In this document: positions 28,491-40,100 of the stretch, one piece after another
How the letters are laid out: each line of letters starts with the position of its first letter
How positions within the stretch are numbered: position 1 is the first letter of the stretch
Assembly: GCA_019448385.1 (NCBI GenBank)
Contig: JAGTXO010000009.1
Span: 558,001 to 622,000 of the forward strand
Direction of reading: 5' to 3'
DNA length: 64,000 bases
Source of the DNA: Diacronema lutheri
Lineage: Eukaryota; Haptophyta; Pavlovophyceae; Pavlovales; Pavlovaceae
Translations under genes and position numbers: made by a program
Notes under the pieces: generated by a model
What the model was told of the DNA's origin: nothing
What the model saw: the letters and a program-made list of their open reading frames with translations, nothing else
Databases searched by the model: none

Positions 28491-29573
28491 GGGAGTGTGA
28501 AATCGATTTCTGGGTGGCCGTTTCTGGGCGAGATTTGAAAAATAGGCGCGCTTTTGTTTAATGTCACCGGCGGCGCGCGGTGGCTAGGCGCGTGTGGGCC
28601 TTTGGGCCTGCTCCGCCTGGCGCCTCGCTGCGCACTTCCTGACCCCATCTGTTGACCCGTCGGAAAGCGTCGTTAGTATTTAATCTCGCCCGGGCGAGAT
28701 TGGCCGTTACCTGGCGATACGATTTTCGCGCCATGCCACGCGTGCAGCCGTCTGCGGCTGCGAGCACGCTTGCAAGTTCATCAGGCGGCCCGTCGGCGGA
28801 CGGGGATGTGCCGTCGGGGCCCTACCCGTGAGCGACCTACTCCACCGCGACCGCATGCGCGCTGTTCAGGGCATGCATCGACGCTAGCTACGCGGCGGAC
28901 GTCGTTAACCGCAACGCCGGTGTGGCGATGGTCGGCGTGCGCGCCGCGCTCGAGCAGTATTTCGAGGAGTCGTCGATGCAGCTTCCCGGCGTCGACGCGC
29001 TCACTCCTTGCTTAAAGACGGCGCTGGAAAGGAAGGCGCCAACGACCAAGGTGCGCGCGCGCGCGCGTCTCGCGCGCGCGCGCGTCTCTCGCGCGCGCGC
29101 GCATCTCGCGCGCGCGTTGCTGTGACGTGCGCGGCTCGCGGCGCGCGCGCGCGCGCGCCATGTCGCGACGCCGCCTCACGCCGCCGCGCAGTCCGGAGCC
29201 GGCGACGACCCGGCGAATGGCATCGTCCAGCAGAGTGCTCCAGAATCTCATCGAGAAGTACAAGGAGCAGCTGACAGTTTTGCCCAAGGAGGCGCTAGCC
29301 GAGCTCGGCAACCAGTAGACCTGGATATGCTCGACGGCACGCCCGTGGGCAGCGAGGACGAGAAGGTTGGACAGATGGCGGGTGGCGATTTGAGTCTCCC
29401 CGGCCAGCGCAACTGCGCAAGAGCTCGGGCATCGCAGGATAAGTTGGCGGCCCGAAAAGGAATGAAAAATTTATCAACGAAATCTGGCGGGCTTTTCGGG
29501 CTGCTTTCTGGCCGGCGCTGATATTTAAATCTCACCGGGAAACGGGTCACCCAGAAATCGATTTCACACTCCC
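28491..29573. mobile_element. Second TIR DNA transposon, 1083 bp, non-autonomous, TA target site
   Basis: The left end GGGAGTGTGAAATCGAT is the exact inverse of the right end. Identity is unbroken for 26 bp and continues with gaps to about 55 bp (GTTTC, GAGATTT). TA dinucleotides flank both ends (28489-28490 and 29574-29575), as for Tc1/mariner-like insertions, although a 2-bp duplication alone cannot prove the superfamily. Inside there is no transposase. There are two exon-like stretches from a host gene: an open frame ending YFEESSMQLPGVDALT-PCLKTALERKAPTTK before a GTGCGC donor at about 29051, and after a CGCAG acceptor (29194) a frame reading LQNLIEKYKEQLTVLPKEAL. A palindrome ATCTCGCCCGGGCGAGAT lies at 28681-28698. 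The right end is 30 bp from the next gene's ATG. Confidence 0.75.
29050..29160. repeat. Alternating CG-rich tract inside the TIR transposon
   Basis: Long alternating CG/TCG runs in the intron-like part of the captured gene fragment. Alternating purine-pyrimidine of this kind can adopt Z-DNA; similar tracts occur at 12422-12450 in the NT-C2 gene. Confidence 0.7.
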
Positions 29574-29602
29574 TATTTTCCCGATCGCACTTTTGGACGG
29601 AA

Positions 29603-30760
29603 ATGGCGGTCGGCAGGTTGGAATGGCGCTGGACGCTTGCGCTGCTGTGCTGCGGCGCGGCAACGTGTGGTGTCGGCGAGGGCGACGAGCGGTTGACGCG
29701 GCCGGCGCGGTTGAGGCCACCGGGCCTGTCCGCCTGGCCGCGCGCCAATCAGAGCGCGCCGTGCGTGGCGCGTGCCGCGCAGCAGCGGCTCGCTCCGCGC
29801 GCGTTTGAGCTGCCCTCACGCGCGTCGCTCCCGTCGGCGGGCGCGCTCGAGCGATTGCCGCTGGCGCGGTTGCTGCGCGCGGAGAAGGTGGCCAATTACA
29901 CTATCGCCTTCGCGAGCTACGCCGCGGGCGAGCCCTACCTCACGACGCAGCAGCGGCACGTGCAGACTGCGAGGGCGGTCGCGGGCGTCGACATCACATT
30001 CGCGTGGAGCAAGGAGCAGCTGATGCGGACGGAGTGGGGGCAGCGGGTGCTGCGCAAATTCTACCGCACGTTCACCAAGCACGCCCGCTGGGTGTGGAAG
30101 CCGTACGTGATCTGGCACGCGCTCAGCCAGCTGCGCGACGGCGACTTTGTCGTGTACCTCGACGCGTCGCGCTTCTTCCGCAAGGGCTTCGAGCACTCGG
30201 TCATCCCGCTCGCCAACTTCTTGTACGCCAATCGGCGCGGCGCGATCGACCGCTCGCGCCTCTCCCTCGGCATGGTACCCGGCATCCGCCTCAAGGAGCG
30301 CAACCGGAGCCATTGGTTCTGGCCGTTCAAATGCCAACTGTGCGAGCTCCTCGCGCGCATGGGCCTGTGCCGCGCGCCCGACGACGACGCGTGCTGCACC
30401 TCGTACTGGAGCGCGCCGCACGTGCAGGCGTCCTTCTCCGTATGGCAGCGCAATCCGATCACGATGCGCTTCGTCGAGACGTGGCTTTCAAATTGCGAGG
30501 ATATGGAGGTGCTCCGCCGTAGCAAGCAGGGCGACCAGTGCGTCTCGACGCTCATCTCAATCGCCTACTCGCGCGCGCTCGGCCTCAAGGTGCCGTGGAT
30601 CCAGATTCCGGGCATCCAGAACGGCAACCGCCTGAAGGACCCGGGCCTCCTCTTCGGCCGCTTCGAGCGCGGCGAGCTGCCGCCTTTCCTACGCGACAGC
30701 GACCCGTACCCCGAGTGCGCGGACGGGACAGCCGACGAGTACTTCATGTGCAATCGGTGA
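29603..30760 (+). CDS. Secreted or Golgi glycosyltransferase-like protein
   Basis: A single-exon gene of 385 residues. An N-terminal signal or anchor (WTLALLCCGAATCGVG) precedes a variable Pro/Arg stretch. The conserved-looking domain begins ANYTIAFASYAAGEPYLTTQ. It contains KHARWVWKPYVIWHALSQLR followed by DGDFVVYLDASRFF, the pattern KPY-x-I...GD-x-V-x-YLDA of GT-A-type transferases. Its single Asp pair serves the metal/nucleotide-sugar role of a DxD. Further on are paired cysteines (FKCQLCELLARMGLC, DACCTS) and FVETWLSNCEDME. The family is not identified with certainty, and the acceptor is unknown. The gene starts 30 bp after the right end of a DNA transposon, so the transposon now supplies its upstream region. 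It converges on VAMP7. Confidence 0.6.
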   Translation: MAVGRLEWRWTLALLCCGAATCGVGEGDERLTRPARLRPPGLSAWPRANQSAPCVARAAQQRLAPRAFELPSRASLPSAGALERLPLARLLRAEKVANYTIAFASYAAGEPYLTTQQRHVQTARAVAGVDITFAWSKEQLMRTEWGQRVLRKFYRTFTKHARWVWKPYVIWHALSQLRDGDFVVYLDASRFFRKGFEHSVIPLANFLYANRRGAIDRSRLSLGMVPGIRLKERNRSHWFWPFKCQLCELLARMGLCRAPDDDACCTSYWSAPHVQASFSVWQRNPITMRFVETWLSNCEDMEVLRRSKQGDQCVSTLISIAYSRALGLKVPWIQIPGIQNGNRLKDPGLLFGRFERGELPPFLRDSDPYPECADGTADEYFMCNR

Positions 30761-30901
30761 GCATGTGCCTTTCGCCCCCTCCCCTTCTTTTTTTCCTTAT
30801 TTTTTTGGAGTGCGCGGACGGGAGCCCGTGCTATGTTTGATCGGAGAAGGGGCGAAAGGCAGTGTCATGGACAGCTCGCAACCAACGACGAGTCAGCCCA
30901 C

Positions 30902-31707
30902 TCAGGGCGGCGGAGGCCCACGCCGCCGCGCACACTTGTGGAACGTGGCGCCGCACGCGCTCATCGCGACGAGCAGCGCGATCGCCACCACGATCGCGAG
31001 GAGCGCCAGCACGATCTTGCAATTCTTCCACCACAGCGCGCGGCGCAGGTGCGTCGACTGCTTTTTGAAGCGGAACGCCTGCGCGTTCAAATTTTCGGTT
31101 TTGTCGACGAGCAGTTCGATTTTTTCGCCGCGCTCGAGCACGCGCTCAATGTTTTGCACCATCACGCTGCGCACCTCGGCGATCTCGCCACGCACGCGCG
31201 TGATGGAGTCCAGCTCCTGCGCCGCATCCGCCGAGTGCTGGTCCTGCGCGCCGAGCCGCGCGTACGCACGCGCGCGCGCGGCGCATCGTCGGGCCCGTGC
31301 GGCGCCGCGCGCACGCGCGGGCGCGCACGTGGCCGTGCGCGCGGCAGCGCGGCGGTGCGACGGACCATCTGGCGGCTGAGCACCTGGCTGAACTCCTCGT
31401 CCATTCCGAACGCCAGCGCCGCCTGCCCGCGGTCCGCGTACGAGCCAAACCAGCGCGCCTTGACGTCCTCGAGGAACGCGAAGGGCACGCGCGTGCCAAA
31501 CTCCTCGTCCGACATGCAGAGGAAGACAAGGCCGCGCTCAACGACGTAGTGAAAGACGTGCCGGTCGTACACGTAGCTCATCTTCTGCGAATCTGACGGG
31601 ATCTTTTCGAGCAGCCGTCTCGTGATCGTCGTGAAGTTGCCGGACGATGTTGTGAACTCGGCGAGGACGCACGTGCCGCGCGCGACCAGCGCGTAGATGA
31701 TCGGCAT
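30902..31707 (-). CDS. VAMP7: Longin R-SNARE, VAMP7 family
   Basis: R-SNAREs of this family drive fusion of vesicles with late endosomes, vacuoles or the plasma membrane. Two exons (31707-31366 and 31243-30902; 122-bp GT-AG intron) code 227 residues, the normal length. Residues 1-114 are a longin domain: PIIYALVARGTCVLAEFT, YVYDRHVFHYVVERGLVFLC and RVPFAFLEDV. The intron lies just before the SNARE helix. The SNARE motif reads RVRGEIAEVRSVMVQNIERV then LERGEKIELLVDKTENL, with the ionic-layer Arg in LERGEK. Next come WWKNCKIVLALLAIVVAIAL (membrane anchor) and a short luminal tail. The exon order, domain order and residues match VAMP7/plant VAMP71 closely. The gene is divergent from the Sds3-like gene. 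Confidence 0.93.
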
Positions 31708-31881
31708 CCCGCCTGGCGACGCAAGTCGCAAGCGTATGGCCGTGGCGCGCGCGTGTGCGCGTCAGCGGCGGTGGGCGTGCACGCGTTGCTCGCGCGCCCG
31801 TTCGATCGCCGCTCGCGCCCACCGTGGTGCACCACCGAGATTTTTTTTTAAAGTCCGTCTGCGGCCAGCCGCGTCGGCGGG

Positions 31882-33118
31882 ATGGAGGTGGAGCTGCGGC
31901 AGATCCGGGAAGGTGCGGCGTGCGCTGCGAGTGTGGGTGTGATCGCTCGGCCTGCTGCGCGCCACTCTTGGCCCCGCCCGCGCCCGTGTGGCGCGCACTT
32001 CACGCGCGCGCGTTCCCTCGGTGGCCGCCCGCCGCGCGCCGCGCGCAGGGCTGCACCCGACGCTCAAGGCAGAGCTGCGCAAGCTCGAGGAGGCGCGGCA
32101 GCGGCAAAAGGCAGAGGCGCAGGCGCTGCGCGAGTCGCGCGAGCGCCTGGCTGACGAGGACTTTGAGCGCGAGAGGAAGGCTGCGGAGGCCGACTTCAAG
32201 GCGGAGGAGGAGTCCCTGCGCGAGCGCTTTCTCTTCGAGTTTGAGGAGCGTCGGCGGCGGACCGACGAGGGCCGCTTCGACGGGCAGTTCTCGCAGATGC
32301 GCGCGGCCGCGATCCGTAAGATGCGCACGCGCTCCAACGTCGACGCCGCCGGCGGCGCCGCTGCCGCCAACCCCGCCGCGAGGGCCAAGCGCGAGAAGTT
32401 GCCATGGGCGGCGGTCCAGTTTGCACTGAAGCAGTCGGAGGTACACGACGATTTTGAGGAGCTGCAGCGCTCTCAAGCGCTCAGTCTGCGGCACGCCGAG
32501 GGTGGGCGCGCGCCCGCGCGCGCCGCCACCGCGTCACGCGCCCGATCTCTTCCCCCGTGCGGCCCTGGCGCGCGCGCGCTCACGCGCCACGCCGCGCCGC
32601 GCTGCGTCGCGCCCGCGCGCCCGCGCGCCGCACGCGCAGACGCGGCAGCGGCTGAGGAGGCGCAGGCGGCAAAGAAGCCGCGCGTCGCGCCCGAGCAGAC
32701 GAAGGCTGCCGCCGCGCGCAAGGCCGGCGCGCGCGGCAAGCAGCAGCCCGAGCTGAACATGAAGGGGAAGGCACCATCGGAAGCTTCCGGAAGCCGCATC
32801 ACCGTTTGGTACGAGGAGACGACGACGCGTGGCAAGCAGGACGTGCCCTACGTGGGGACCGTCACGGGGCTGAAGAAGGACGGCCTCGCCGTACGGGTGC
32901 GCGCGCGCGCGCGCCTTGTTTTGTTTTTGTTTTTGTTCTTCTTCTCTCGCGCGTGCCCTCTGATGCACTTGCGCCGTTGCGCGTCGCTCGCGCCTCCCCA
33001 CGCACGCCCGTCCGGGCAGTTCGACGGCAGCCCCGACGACGAGGAGCTGATCACCAACGACGACGAGTGGCTCTGGGGCGAGCACAAAAAAAAGGTGCGT
33101 GCGCGCGCGGATGTCTAG
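31882..33118 (+). CDS. Sds3/BRMS1-like subunit of an Sin3-type histone deacetylase complex
   Basis: Four exons: 31882-31912, 32049-32501, 32640-32896 and 33020-33118, with GT-AG introns of 123-138 bp; 279 residues. The first junction restores LRQIREG-LHPTLKAEL, matching the Sds3 family pattern (EG-x-HP). A long charged coiled coil follows (KLEEARQRQKAEAQALRESR, FKAEEESLRERFLFEFEERR), the Sds3 dimerisation helix. A basic linker (AAKKPRVAPEQTKAAAARK) and a C-terminal segment (ITVWYEETTTRGKQDVPYVG, TGLKKDGLAV) come after. In other eukaryotes Sds3 dimerises and holds Sin3-HDAC together in the nucleus. The last exon ends HKKK then VRARADV; AAG-GTGCGT there is a good donor, so a further exon may exist and the annotated stop could be read-through. 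Confidence 0.7.
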
Positions 33119-33351
33119 GCGCGCCCCGTCGCTCGCGCGGCCGGCCCAGCGCGCAGCCGACCTGACGACCCCCTTCGCTCCGTCCGTTGTGCCCGCCATG
33201 CGTCGAAAACCGCGCAGCCATCGCACGGCGTGAGATGAATCGCTCCCTTCCGCAGTCCACACTCATGTGCTCCGCAAAGCAGACACGGACACTCAGTGAT
33301 CACGCCTGACTCACGCGTTGGCCTCCATGAGCGACGCACGAGCGCGTGGAG

Positions 33352-34305
33352 TCATGTCGCCGCGCTCGCCGCCAGCATGAACGCCCACGCGACCTCGGTC
33401 ACCGTCTCGTTGCCTCGGCTCGAGTGTGCGGACGGGTTCCGCGGGCGGTACGGGGAATGGCCGCAACGCGCGAGCGACAGGAGCGCGGCGCGCACGTGCG
33501 TCTGGCCGCGCGCGCAGCGCGTGTACTCGATGAGGGTCGAGCTGTCGTTCGACCAGCGCGTGCTGCGCGACGCGCGCTCGCATTCGTCGAGCTGCCTCCA
33601 CGCCTCGAGGTTGGCCTCCGCGCCCGGCCACTCGCCCGCGCGCGGCTCGAACGTGACCACGGGGTCGTCGCGGCAGTGCACCTCGAGCAACGCGACCGGC
33701 GCCGGCGCGGGGATGCGCGCCGGCTGTGCTTGCAGGTAGCCCGCCATGCACGCGACGGCGGCAAGCGCGTCCGGCGCGTCGAGCGCGAGACGCTGCGCCA
33801 TCATGCAACCATTCGAGTGGCCAGTGGCATACACGTGCCGGATGGTCGGATGGCGCGCGCGCAGCCGCGCGATGAGAGCGCGCAGGAAGGCGACGTCGTC
33901 GATGCCAAGCGCGGCCGCCAACCCGCAGCACGAGCCGGCGTTCCACGAGGCGCGCACGCCGTTGGGCCAGGCGACGAGCGCGCCGCCGGGGCCGGCGACC
34001 TGCTCAAAGCGAGACAAGCCGCGCTGCTGCGTCGAGTTGACTGTGTAGCCGTGCAGATCGAGCACGAGGGCCGTCGCGCGCCGCGCGCGCCCGAGCTCCC
34101 AGCAGCGCAAGCGGCCTTCAATGAAGAGGCTGTTGGACGTCGGAAAGCGCCAGCAGTTCACGCCAGCGGGCTCGCCGCGCTGGCGCAGCCAGAAGGCGGC
34201 GGCGAGCGCGATGAAGCACGCGCCCAGGACAAGGGCGCAGGCGACGCAGAGGCGCGCGCAGGCGCCGCGGCCGGCGGTGGCGCGAGGAGCGAGCGCCGTT
34301 CCCAT
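33352..34305 (-). CDS. Alpha/beta-hydrolase esterase, PHB-depolymerase/LpqC family, membrane anchored
   Basis: A single-exon gene of 317 residues. A hydrophobic anchor ([20 protein letters not shown]) is near the N-terminus. The enzyme domain shows [15 protein letters not shown] (oxyanion-hole HG), [29 protein letters not shown], and the nucleophile elbow GHSNGCMM. The charge-relay Asp lies in the [11 protein letters not shown] segment, and the final His may be in RCGHSPYR. This order is that of the polyhydroxybutyrate depolymerase / feruloyl esterase-like family (CE1/LpqC), which cleaves ester bonds of polymers or acyl sugars. The natural substrate is unknown. It is divergent from the KDM5-like gene with 61 bp between start codons. 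Confidence 0.82.
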   Translation of the reverse strand: MGTALAPRATAGRGACARLCVACALVLGACFIALAAAFWLRQRGEPAGVNCWRFPTSNSLFIEGRLRCWELGRARRATALVLDLHGYTVNSTQQRGLSRFEQVAGPGGALVAWPNGVRASWNAGSCCGLAAALGIDDVAFLRALIARLRARHPTIRHVYATGHSNGCMMAQRLALDAPDALAAVACMAGYLQAQPARIPAPAPVALLEVHCRDDPVVTFEPRAGEWPGAEANLEAWRQLDECERASRSTRWSNDSSTLIEYTRCARGQTHVRAALLSLARCGHSPYRPRNPSAHSSRGNETVTEVAWAFMLAASAAT

Positions 34306-34366
34306 CCGCCCTCATCGGAACGCCGCCATCGTGCGCGCAGGCTACCGCGCAGCAGCGCAAACAAGG

Positions 34367-37142
34367 ATGGCGCCGCTCAGGACCGAGGCGCCCGTGTTGC
34401 GGCCGTCGGAGGAGGAGTTTGCCGAGCCTTGGCGCTTCCTCGCGTCGGTGCGCCCGCTCCTCGAGCAGTACGGCCTCGTGCGCGTCATCCCGCCGCCCAC
34501 GTGGAAGCCGCGTTTCATGCTCGACACGCGCGCCATCCACGTGACGGTCGAGCCGCAGCGCGTGTACGAGCTCCTCGAGTCGAACGGCGCGCGGATGAGG
34601 TTCATAGCGGAGTTGCGCGAGTTCCTCGAGGCGCGCGGGACGCCGCTCACACGCATCCCCGTCGTCGGCGGCCGCGACCTCGACCTGCAGAAGCTCTTCC
34701 GCACCGTCGCCGCGCTCGGTGGGCACCACCGCGTCGTCGCGGCGCGCCGCTGGCCTGAGGTCGTTCAAGCCCTCGGCCTCTCGACGGCGCACTCGTCGTA
34801 CATGCTGCGGCAGCACTACGCCAAAATCCTACTCGCGTACGAGCATCATCTCGAGCAGACCAACCGCGCCGGGCTGCCGCCGGCCGCGCACGCGCCGCAG
34901 TCGTTGCTCTCGGCGGCAGCGCTGCGCGCAGCGGGCGACGCGAGCGCGGGCGCCGCCGCGCTGCTCGCGCCAGCAGCCGAGGCGCAGCAGCTGGCTGCAA
35001 GCGTTGCGTGCGAGAGCGGCCTGCCCCCTGACCTCGCCTCCGAGCTCGCCCAACTGCACGCCGTCGAGCCGCCGCGCTCCATCAGCCGCGAGGCGCTGGT
35101 GTACAGGCTGCTCCTCGCCGAGGATCTGATGCGCCGCGCGTGCGACGTGGACGTGGACGGCGACGTGGACGGCGCCGCGCCCGGCCCGGCCGTCGGCCCG
35201 GCCGCGTGGCCCGATTGGCGTGCGATGCGGTGCGCGCGCTGCGCCGTCGCGCCCGCGCGAGCGCATCGCGTTTGCCTCGCAGATGCCCCGCTCACGCGTG
35301 TGCGCTCGCCGCCGTTTCTACCGCACCGCGCGCGCGCGTGCGCACTGCTGCGCAGGCCGTTCTGGCTGGCGATGGTGCGCGAAGCGAGGGACCTGCGCGA
35401 GCTCGCCCTCGCCTGCGCCGCGCTCGGCCGCGCGATCGAGCTCGCGCCCGGGCGCGCGCCGTCGAGTTGGGACGGAAAGCGTGACGGTTGGCTGCGCGCG
35501 CTGCTCGTGGCGGAGACGGGCAACGAGCTGGCGACGAGCATCGCCGAGCTCACCGAGATCGCGCGCGCCGCGGCCACTGCGGCGGCGGCCGCCGCCGCGT
35601 CCGACGCGCATGGCAAGCGCAAGCGTGGCGTGAACTCATCGGAAGACTGCGCGACGCCGGCGCGCGGCGGAAGCGCGGGGCCGGGCACGCCGCGCGCGGC
35701 GGGGCCGGGGTCCGAGCTGATGGTGGCGTCGCCCTCGGTGAAGCGGAGCAAGATGGACGGGGAGATCTCCGTCGACGCCGCCGCGATCGGCGAGGGCGGT
35801 GTTGCCGACGGCTGCGCCGGCGTCGATGGCGTCGGCGCGCCGCACGACGAGCCTGCAGACGGCGGGCGTGCGGGGTGCGGCGGCGGCACAAAGCGGGCGC
35901 GCGAGGCAAGCCAGCCGCCGACCGGCGTGCCGACGCCCGACGCACCCGGCGCGCAGTCGAGCCCGCGCGCCGGACACGCGAGTCCGGAGAGTCGCCTTGG
36001 CTCACGGCGCTGCACGGCAAACGGCGATGGCGACGACGGCACGGACGCGCTCGACGACCGCGCTGACGACGCCGACGCGGTGGGCGAGGAGGAGGACGAC
36101 GGCGACGGCGACGGCGACGCGGACGCAGAAGCGGACGATATGGACGTCCCGCTCGAGCTCGCGCGCCGCACGGGCGGGCGCGCGTCCGGCCGGCTACGTG
36201 ACCTGCACGGCGGCGCCTCGTGCGGCCCAGCGCCGGGCGGCGGCGGCGGCGGGGCCGGTGTGGCCGGCGCGGCCGGCGCCGAGGCGAAACTCGCGCGCAA
36301 CCCGGCGATGAACGTGGCGCTGGCAGCGGCGGTGGCGGCGGGCGAGGACGCTGCCGTGCTCGCGAGCGTCGGCGCGGCGGTGAGCGGTGGCGACGCGCGC
36401 GGCGGCGTGCGCGTCGAACTGAGCGTGTTTGAGCGCCTTGGGCACGCTTTCAAGGGCGAAGTCTTTGGCGGCGCGCGGCGCGGCGGCGCGCGCCGGCTGG
36501 GCTCGGTGGCGTCGTCCGACAGCTATGTCGCGCCGAGCGCGGTCGAGGCGAAGTTCTGGAAGCTCGTCGAGATGCCGCAGGAGGAGATCGAGGTGCTGCT
36601 AGCCCGCCCGTTGCGAGCGTCGGTGGTCGGCTCGGCGTTCGACACGAGCGCGCTTGCGGTGCCACCTGACGCGCTGCTGCCGCTCGCGCTCTCGCACCGG
36701 CCGCCGCCGCGCGCGGCGGCGGCGGCGGCGGCCGCCGCGATTGCCGACACGGCGCCGCCGCCGCCGCCGCCGCCGCCCGTGCCGCCGACGCACGCCGCGT
36801 GGTACTTGCCGACGCTGTCGCGAGCGTCCGCGTCCATCGTCAGCGCGGCCGCGTGCGCGCTGCCGGCGCTGCCGTCGCTGCCCGCGCCGGGCGCGGCGCG
36901 CGCGCCGAACGGCGCGGACATTGGCTCCGCCGAGATCGAGGCCGAGCTCGTCGAGCCGTCCGTGCTCCGCGCGTGGATGGCGCTCGGCGCCGAGCCGTGG
37001 TCGGTGCGGCCGCAGCTGAGCGCGCGCATCGACTACCTGCACCGCGGCTCGCCTCGCTCGTGGTACGCGGTGTCGGGCGCGTACGAGGGCGAGATGCGCG
37101 CGCTGCTCGAGCACACGCGCGGCGCGCAGACGGCCTCCGCCT

Positions 37143-37177
<35 letters not shown>

Positions 37178-40100
37178 GCCGCCGCCACCGCCGCGCCGAC
37201 GCCGGACGGCGTGGCTGGCAACGGCGCGCCCGCCGACGCGGACGCGCCCGCCGACGCGCGCGCCCCGCCGTCGGCGCGCGTGCCGATGGTGCCACCCACC
37301 GAGGTATGCCGCCATGGAATCCCAGTCGTGCACACGGTGCAGGAGGCGGGCCAGTTTGTGCTCGTCGCGCCCTCCGCGCACAGCGCGTCGCTCGCGCACG
37401 GCTTTTGCGTCGCCGAGTCCGCGCCGCTGTGCGACGCGGCATGGCTGCCGTGGTCGGCGCTCGCCACGCAGCGCGCGCGCGCCGCGCGCGAGTCGTCGCC
37501 GCTCTGCCACGAGCTCGCCGTGATCGCCGCAGCGCTGAGCAACCGTTCGGCCGAGGATTCACGATGGCTTCTCGCCGAGCTCGCGCGCGTCATACGCCTC
37601 GAGGCCGCGGTGCGCGCTGCAGCCGCCAAGGCGGGCCTCTTGAGCGACGCGCACGCCGCCGACGCGGCCGATGCCGCGCGCGCCGCGCGCGACGCGGCGG
37701 ACGCGGCGGCGGCCGCGCAGTGCGCCGGCGCGGCTGGCGGCGACGGCCGCGGCGGCGGCGGCGTCGATGGTGCGCGCGGCGATGGCGTCGCCTCCGAGGC
37801 GCCCATCGCGCTCGCGCTGAGCGCCAACACCGTCGCGCAGTGGGAGGAGGACGACGAGGCCGACGCGTCGCGCGTCCGCGACGCGGAGCGCGCGAGCGCC
37901 GGCGCGCGCGCCGAGGTGCGCGCGAAGCTGCTGCGCGCGGAGCCGCTCGCGCGATGCGCCCAGTGCGGCTGCTTCTGCGCGCTCTCGCGGGGCGCGCGCG
38001 CCGGCGCCGTCGACGCGTCGCCGCTCTGCGCGGAGGACACGCTCGTTGCAGCTGCGCGGCGCGCAGCCGGCGACGTGCTCGGCGCTGTTGGCGTCACGCT
38101 CGAAGCACGCTGCTCGCTTCGCACCCTCGCCTCGCTGCTCCCGCCGCTGCGCGCGCTCGCCGCGCGGCGCACGCGCTGGCTCGACCGCGCGCGCGCCGCG
38201 TTCGCCGCGCGCTCGCCGCGCATGTCCCTCGAGCACGCGCGCGCGCTCGTCGCGCAGGCTGACGCGCTCGGCCTCGTCCACCCGACGCTTGATGCGCTCC
38301 GTGGATGCGTGCGCGCGGGCAGCGCGTGGCTGCGCGAGGCGAAACGGCTCTCGTCGTCGGGCGGCGGCTCGTCGGCCATTGCCGGCCTCGCCGCGCTTGG
38401 CCTGCCCGCACCCGGCGCGCCCGCGCCCGTGACGCACGCGCGCACGACGCAGCGCCTCTCCGCGCTCATCGTAGAGGCCGAACGCATCCCGCTCCACCTG
38501 CCCGAGCTTGACGCGCTGCAGGCGCTGCGGCGGCGCTCGGCTGAGTGGGTCGCGCGCGTCGACCTCGCGCTCGCGCCTGGCCAGCCCGTACCCGCCGCCG
38601 GCATCGGTCGCGACGAGCTCCATGCTCTGCTCGGTGACTATGACAGCAAGATCGGGGTCGCGCACGACGACGCAGCCCGCCTTCGGCGCGCGGTCGCACG
38701 CCTCGACTGGATCTCGTCGACGGAAGCGCTGATGAGCGCATCGCCGCCGCCCACGCTCGCCACCGTGGCGGCCGCGGCCAAGGCCGCGCGCAAGCTCGAC
38801 ATCGTGCAGCACACGCCGCGCGCCGCGCAGCTCGTCACGCTCGTCGCGCGCGCCGAGGCGATCGAGGCGCGCGCGCGCACCGCGCTCGCCAACCGGAGTC
38901 CGGCCGGCTCGGCGCGGCGGTTGCTTGGCGAGGCGACGGACCTGCCGATCACGCTCGAGTTCGTGCCGCGCCTCCGCGCCGCCGCGGATGCGGCCGACGC
39001 CTTCGCCGAGCGCGCGGCGCCCGCGCTCGCGCCCGCGCCGTCGGCCGACCGGCGCGTCGCGTACGAGGTTGCGAGCGCGCTGCTCGCCGAGGCGTCAGCG
39101 CTGTCGCTGCTCACGGCGGAGGAGGACCGGCTGCGCGAGGCCACGCGCCTCGCCGACCTGTGGGAGGCGCGCGCGTCCCACGTCATCCTCCGTCGCGGCT
39201 GCGCGATCTCGCTGCTCGAGGTGCTGCACGCGTGCGCCGACCACGCGTCGCGCAAGGCGGAGGTGTGCGCGTGGCATGGCGGCGGCGAGGCAGCGGAGGC
39301 GGTGCGCAAGCGCGTCGAGCGGCAGGGCGGCGCGGACGACCTGCCGGGCGGCGCCGGCGCCGGCGCCGGCGCCGACGCGCTCAAGGCTGAGGGCGGCGCT
39401 GACGACGACGACGGCGGCGACGGGCGCGTCGCGTCGCAGCCGTGCGTTTACTGCACCTCGCTCACGGCGGACAGGAGCGCGCTGCAGGCGTGGATCTGCT
39501 GCGACGCGTGCGAGGTGTGGTACCACTCCGAGTGCGTGCACATATCCAAGGCGCAAGCTGACTCGATCTCTATCTACCTCTGCCCGGCGTGCTCGCATAA
39601 GCGCGGCGTGCAGTATGTGTTTCGGCTGCCCGCGCCACCGAGGCGCACGCGACGGCCAAAGGTGCGGCTCGTGCGCGCGCTGCTCGCCGAGGCGGACGGG
39701 CTGTCGGTCCGGATGCCGCACGTCGAGCCGCTCGCCGCGCTCATGGCCGAGGCCGAGGCGTGGCAGGAGGCAGCACAAGCGGCGCTCGCGAACGCGCCGA
39801 TCGAGGTGCGCGCGCTCGAGGCGCTCATGATCGCGGGCGCCGCGCTCGAGGTTGAGCCCGAGCTGATGCCCACGGTGGACAAGCTTCGCGACTCGGCCGC
39901 CTCGTGGTGCCACCGCGCCGGCATGATTCTCGCCGGCGCGGCCGGCGCGCCGGGCTCGGACGGCGCCGACGATGCGGCGGCGCGCGGCGGCGGCGGCGGG
40001 CGCGGCGGACGCGGCGGACGCGCCGACGCGGACGCGGCGCCCGGCGCGGATGTCGGCGGTCCGGCTCGTCGAGCCGACGCGCTGGGCAGCGCCGCGACGC

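Noticed and set aside
30713-30823. Short direct repeat GAGTGCGCGGACGGGA at 30713 and 30808
   Set aside because: One copy is coding (PECADGT) and the other is in the 3' flank. It is too short and isolated to call an element.
34121-34366. Upstream extension of the KDM5-like frame to 34121
   Set aside because: It is antisense to the esterase coding region and lacks protein-like composition. JmjN begins right after the ATG at 34367.
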